DNA of 8,097 nt from Methanosarcinales archaeon (GTDB taxonomy: Archaea; Halobacteriota; Syntropharchaeia; Alkanophagales; Methanospirareceae), in contig JAENXH010000047.1 of NCBI GenBank assembly GCA_016649585.1, positions 1 through 8,097 on the forward strand, in the 5' to 3' direction. This document shows, piece by piece, positions 5,544-8,097 of the stretch. The notes beneath the pieces are model-generated. The model searched no databases. It saw only the letters and a list, made by a program, of their open reading frames with translations, and was not told the origin of the DNA. Positions within the stretch are counted from its first letter, which is position 1, and each line of letters starts with the position of its first letter. The translations under genes were made by a program, and so were the position numbers.

Positions 5544-7205
5544 TTACAGCACATAAGGCCCTGCCAACATGAAGACGATGGAAGCGGCGATAAAAATTGC
5601 GATAGTGGCGGTAATTGCCTTTGAAATTTTTTCTTTTTTACCCTCATCCTTTATCCCTATCCTCAGTACGGGATTCAGCATCTCGCGGAATACATAGCCG
5701 CCATCAAGCGGAATAGCAGGCAGGCAGTTGAACAGCCCGACGTAGAAATTAATCCACCCTATCCAGAACAACACGTCCGCAGTCCAAAAAATACCGCCAC
5801 CGAATAATGATGCAAGACCCACCGGCTCGTATAAATGCGAGAGCAGCGGATTGAAACCACCGAACCCCGTAGGAAGAGGAGCAATTGGCATGATGGTCAA
5901 CCACAACCAGCTATTTAACCACTGACGTGGTGAGAAGGACATAAAAGAATAAGGTATACTGCTCAACCCCTCGAGGTATCCCTGTGTGGAGAAATCCACC
6001 ACTACTATTCCTAAAGGGTTATTTGCAACGAGAACGCCTAAGAACCCTATCTTCTCATCGAAAGGCGAGTCCGCCAACTCTATACTAACGGTCTTCTCAT
6101 TCGTTTGCACTTCTATTACCTGCATAGGCGTAGTATTAGCCAAGAACGCGCGAAAATCCTCGTAGCTTGTTATGCTCATAGTATCCATCCTCGTTATGCG
6201 CATGCCTTCTGTTAAACCTGCTTTATCTGCGGGCAAGCCGCCTTCAACCCCCACTATTGTCACGCCCGTGCTTTCAGAACTGCTATGCACTACGAATGCA
6301 CTTTCTGTTCCGCTTTTATCCAGTACACTGATCACAGTCTCATCTTTTTCTCCCAACGCGGTATTCAGTTCTTCTACACGCAGAACCGGTAAACCGTCAA
6401 CCGCGGTGATAAACATTCCTGATTCTATTCCTAAGCTCTCCGCTGGACTCCCTCCGGCAACGTCATAAACATACAGTACGTTATCGCTAACCGGCTGTAC
6501 GGAGAAGAGAATAGCGAAGAAGAAGAGAAACGCAATGAACGCCACGCAGAAGTTGCTGGTCACACCCGCGGAGAGTATGCGCGTTCGTTCACGTGACGTT
6601 GCTACTTTCTTCTTAATCTTTTCCGGTTCTCCCGCTTCAGTCGCTTCTATCCCATTTTCACCGCTTTTCTTTTCTTTTTCACCAAAGAGTTGCTCACTGT
6701 CTAACTCAGCAAATGCTCCTATTGGTACTAACGCAACCAGAAGCCCCATTGACTTCACTTTTATCCTCTCTACGATGCTCAATACTGCGTGCGAGAACTC
6801 GTGCACCACTAACGCAATCACAAAGCCAACCCACGCGCACATCGGTATAAACTCATTCAATCCCGGTATGAGCAGCCAATTCCGCGGTTCGTGCACCTTC
6901 GATGGCTCTGGCGTCATCATAAACGTTGCATACGTGCCATATATTACAAGAATGAACATAAATACCATGGCTACAAGCACTAAAATCGTACCGATGTTGG
7001 CATAAACCCGCCAGAACCGTTCTCTTCTCGCACCGTTTGCCAAGCGCTCCAGCAATCTCCCACCTCGCTTTGTCTTTATCATCAAGATGGGGCCAACCGC
7101 GGAGATATTATACCGCTCCAAAATGCCCTTTCTATCGAGCACTAAGACGATAAGCCAGTAAATCAGGAATAGATACAGCATCAACGTCAGGTAATACGGG
7201 TTCAT
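5544..7205 (-). CDS. Site-2 protease family intramembrane metalloprotease with two PDZ domains
   Basis: This 553-residue polytopic membrane protein belongs to peptidase family M50 (site-2 protease/RseP type), which cleaves membrane-spanning segments of substrates, often to release regulators. The zinc-binding HExxH motif is HEFSH at 135-139 in a hydrophobic segment. The third zinc ligand is Asp501 in NCLPAIPLDGG (493-503), also next to a membrane segment. Other hydrophobic segments lie near 4-23, 70-92, 217-236, 477-497 and 531-549. A charged insertion of Glu and Lys residues (about 171-207) follows the HEFSH region. Two PDZ-like domains occupy about 243-308 (AGGSPAESLGIESGMFITAVDG) and 315-378 (EGGLPADKAGLTEGMRITRMD) and probably gate substrate access. 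The start at 7205 places the first hydrophobic segment at the N-terminus. The gene converges on the CBS pair. The substrate is unknown; candidates are membrane-bound regulators or remnant signal peptides. Confidence 0.93.
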   Translation of the reverse strand: MNPYYLTLMLYLFLIYWLIVLVLDRKGILERYNISAVGPILMIKTKRGGRLLERLANGARRERFWRVYANIGTILVLVAMVFMFILVIYGTYATFMMTPEPSKVHEPRNWLLIPGLNEFIPMCAWVGFVIALVVHEFSHAVLSIVERIKVKSMGLLVALVPIGAFAELDSEQLFGEKEKKSGENGIEATEAGEPEKIKKKVATSRERTRILSAGVTSNFCVAFIAFLFFFAILFSVQPVSDNVLYVYDVAGGSPAESLGIESGMFITAVDGLPVLRVEELNTALGEKDETVISVLDKSGTESAFVVHSSSESTGVTIVGVEGGLPADKAGLTEGMRITRMDTMSITSYEDFRAFLANTTPMQVIEVQTNEKTVSIELADSPFDEKIGFLGVLVANNPLGIVVVDFSTQGYLEGLSSIPYSFMSFSPRQWLNSWLWLTIMPIAPLPTGFGGFNPLLSHLYEPVGLASLFGGGIFWTADVLFWIGWINFYVGLFNCLPAIPLDGGYVFREMLNPVLRIGIKDEGKKEKISKAITATIAIFIAASIVFMLAGPYVL

Positions 7206-7242
7206 TTTTGGGTTCTTAGCGTGAGTTAGAATGAGCTTGGAT

Positions 7243-7251
7243 GTATAAAAA
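7243..7251 (-). promoter_or_regulatory. TATA box of the site-2 protease gene
   Basis: On the minus strand TTTTTATAC lies about 42 bases before the ATG at 7205, predicting a start near 7220 and a leader of about 15 bases. It sits just before the transposase remnant begins, so the insertion left the core promoter intact. Confidence 0.5.
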
Positions 7252-7267
7252 CATTTGGAAATCGTTT

Positions 7268-7888
7268 TTAGGATGGAAATATCAATTTCTCAATCACAAA
7301 AAGGGAAAAGGCAAAAAGGTATATCAGAGATGGTTGAAATGAATTCTTTAAAGAATTCAAAGAGTAGATTTTCAATATATCTGCACTTAGCTTATCGTTT
7401 AAATCTTTTAAAAGTAGCGCAGAAGATTTTGACCGTAAATAGCTGTGTAAAGCTATAGTATCAAGCGCATACGGACTATTTTCTTTAATATATCGTAGAG
7501 AGTTCTCTTCAATTGACGACCACGCTCTGATAAATTTGTCTTGAAGGTCAGCGCTATTTTCTAATTCAGCACATTTTTATAGGTATCAAACGGATTCTCC
7601 ACACCACCGCGCTGCTTATACATCATGAAGACCTCTTTTCCATCCTTATCCAGATCAGAGATGACTTTTTTATCCTCCCAACAGGCAGGCTTCGTAAATA
7701 TTGGCATGGTTTTTTTTAGTTTGCATTCGCTGCGGTATTCCGCGTTGTCTTTTTTTCAGACGATTATATCCCCCTAACACTTCATCCACTTTCCTCTGAA
7801 CCTCAATCGTCCTCCTTATAGCCGCTGCAACCTTCATATAATGCTCTATTTCTTGTTCTTGACAAAATAGAATCAGATGCTGTAACAA
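7268..7888 (-). pseudogene. Decayed transposase remnant (DDE, IS4/IS1634-like), frameshifted
   Basis: Three minus-strand pieces in different frames look like the C-terminal half of one transposase. The first (7888-7670; open upstream to about 7956 without an ATG) reads as an alpha-helical stretch with IRRTIEVQRKVDEVLGGYNRLKKRQRG. The second (7707-7561) contains DKDGKEVFMMYKQRGGVENPFDTYKNVLN, which resembles the conserved glutamate-containing YKxR-x-VE-xxFDTYKN block of archaeal IS4/IS1634-type transposases. The third (7576-7268, no start codon) contains LLLKDLNDKLSADILKIYSL and ends VIEKLIFPS, similar to the usual tail of such proteins. A run of eight A (plus strand T8 at 7710-7717) is the probable site of the first frameshift: seven A would join piece one to piece two. 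The N-terminal part with the first catalytic aspartates is missing. The element is dead. The family is recalled from motif likeness only, and the exact IS group is uncertain. Confidence 0.72.
7340..7359. repeat. Perfect 20-bp palindrome
   Basis: TGAATTCTTTAAAGAATTCA is its own reverse complement with no spacer. It lies inside the transposase remnant, about 135 bases upstream of the site-2 protease start. It contains two GAATTC sites flanking TTTAAA. Confidence 0.9.
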
Positions 7889-7908
7889 TAAGAAATCTGG
7901 TAGAGATT

Positions 7909-7963
7909 TTATAAAGCTATATTGATGGGGTGATTTATTTGTCTGTGAAGATAAGCTTTATAA
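7909..7963. repeat. 10-bp inverted repeat carrying TATA-like cores
   Basis: TTATAAAGCT at 7909-7918 and AGCTTTATAA at 7954-7963 are exact inverted copies separated by 35 bases. Each contains a TATA-like core facing outward. The right copy lies in the correct position to drive the gene at 7989. The left copy would fire leftward into the transposase remnant. Confidence 0.7.
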
Positions 7964-7964
7964 G
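7956..7964 (+). promoter_or_regulatory. TATA box of the last gene
   Basis: CTTTATAAG is a strong archaeal TATA core centred about 29 bases before the ATG at 7989, the spacing expected for a leaderless transcript. Confidence 0.6.
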
Positions 7965-7988
7965 CCCAACACTTATTCTTTAAACGTA

Positions 7989-8097
7989 ATGGAGTTGAAA
8001 GAACAACTTGGCGAGGATTTTACTTCAAGGTTGAATATAATTGAGAAAGAAGCAAGAACACTTTGGAAGAAGGGAGAGCTTTATCATGTGTATTATA
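7989..8097 (+). CDS. 5' end of an unidentified gene, cut by the window edge
   Basis: The frame is open from the ATG at 7989 to the end of the window and gives 36 residues beginning MELKEQLGEDFTSRLN and ending LWKKGELYHVYY. The TATA box at 7956-7964 and the coding-like composition support a real gene start. The N-terminus is predicted to be helical and charged. The ending pattern, a Trp-Lys-Lys helix followed by HVYY, resembles the lead-in to an HD-type phosphohydrolase domain (often continuing T-x-H-G-x-x-H-S), but the diagnostic histidines would lie beyond the window. The function cannot be stated from what is visible. Confidence 0.6.
   Translation, partial: MELKEQLGEDFTSRLNIIEKEARTLWKKGELYHVYY

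Noticed and set aside
7255..7458. 67-residue plus-strand frame
   Set aside because: It lies opposite the transposase remnant, has a Lys/Ser-rich composition without recognisable motifs, and has no convincing ribosome binding site or promoter.
7268..7576. Start-less minus-strand frame that at first looks like the end of a HEPN-like helical protein
   Set aside because: It follows directly on the transposase block in the same orientation, and its motifs (DKLSADILKIYSL, VIEKL near the end) fit a transposase tail better. It lacks the RNxxxH motif of HEPN domains.

Overview
The window looks archaeal and most likely euryarchaeal, from a Methanomicrobia- or ANME-like lineage; that placement is inference. 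Several genes have an AT-rich TATA box about 25-35 bases before the start codon. A secreted protein ends in a PGF-CTERM-type sorting tail. The set also includes an archaeal-type TrmJ, an archaeal-type TruA, a DUF106 (EMC3/Oxa1-superfamily) membrane protein and a PDZ-containing site-2 protease.

Layout. Positions 105-931 hold two overlapping single-domain response regulators, the first with a degenerate phosphorylation site and the second canonical. Positions 995-2005 encode an exported CARDB-type surface protein with a C-terminal PGF-CTERM anchor. It converges on a minus-strand tRNA 2'-O-methyltransferase (trmJ, 2043-2774) that carries a perfect 12-bp x3 in-frame repeat. Divergent from trmJ is truA (2918-3769), followed by the DUF106 gene (3852-4514). 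Next come two tandem paralogous double-CBS proteins (4577-5041 and 5057-5539). The second converges, with a 4-base gap, on a 553-residue intramembrane metalloprotease on the minus strand (5544-7205).

From about 7268 to 7888 (perhaps to about 7956) is a decayed transposase remnant on the minus strand. Its pieces lie in different reading frames, and one break falls at a run of eight A. It contains a perfect 20-bp palindrome. The window ends in the first 36 codons of a new plus-strand gene (7989 onward) with a good TATA box.

Biologically this is mostly housekeeping (two tRNA modification enzymes and a membrane protein insertase relative) mixed with signalling and envelope functions (receivers, CBS sensors, a site-2 protease and a sortase-anchored surface protein). 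I see no CRISPR array, rRNA, tRNA or complete mobile element. No clearly new system is evident. The points most worth checking are the pseudo-receiver/receiver pair, the CBS genes beside the S2P gene, the trmJ linker repeat and the decayed insertion sequence.
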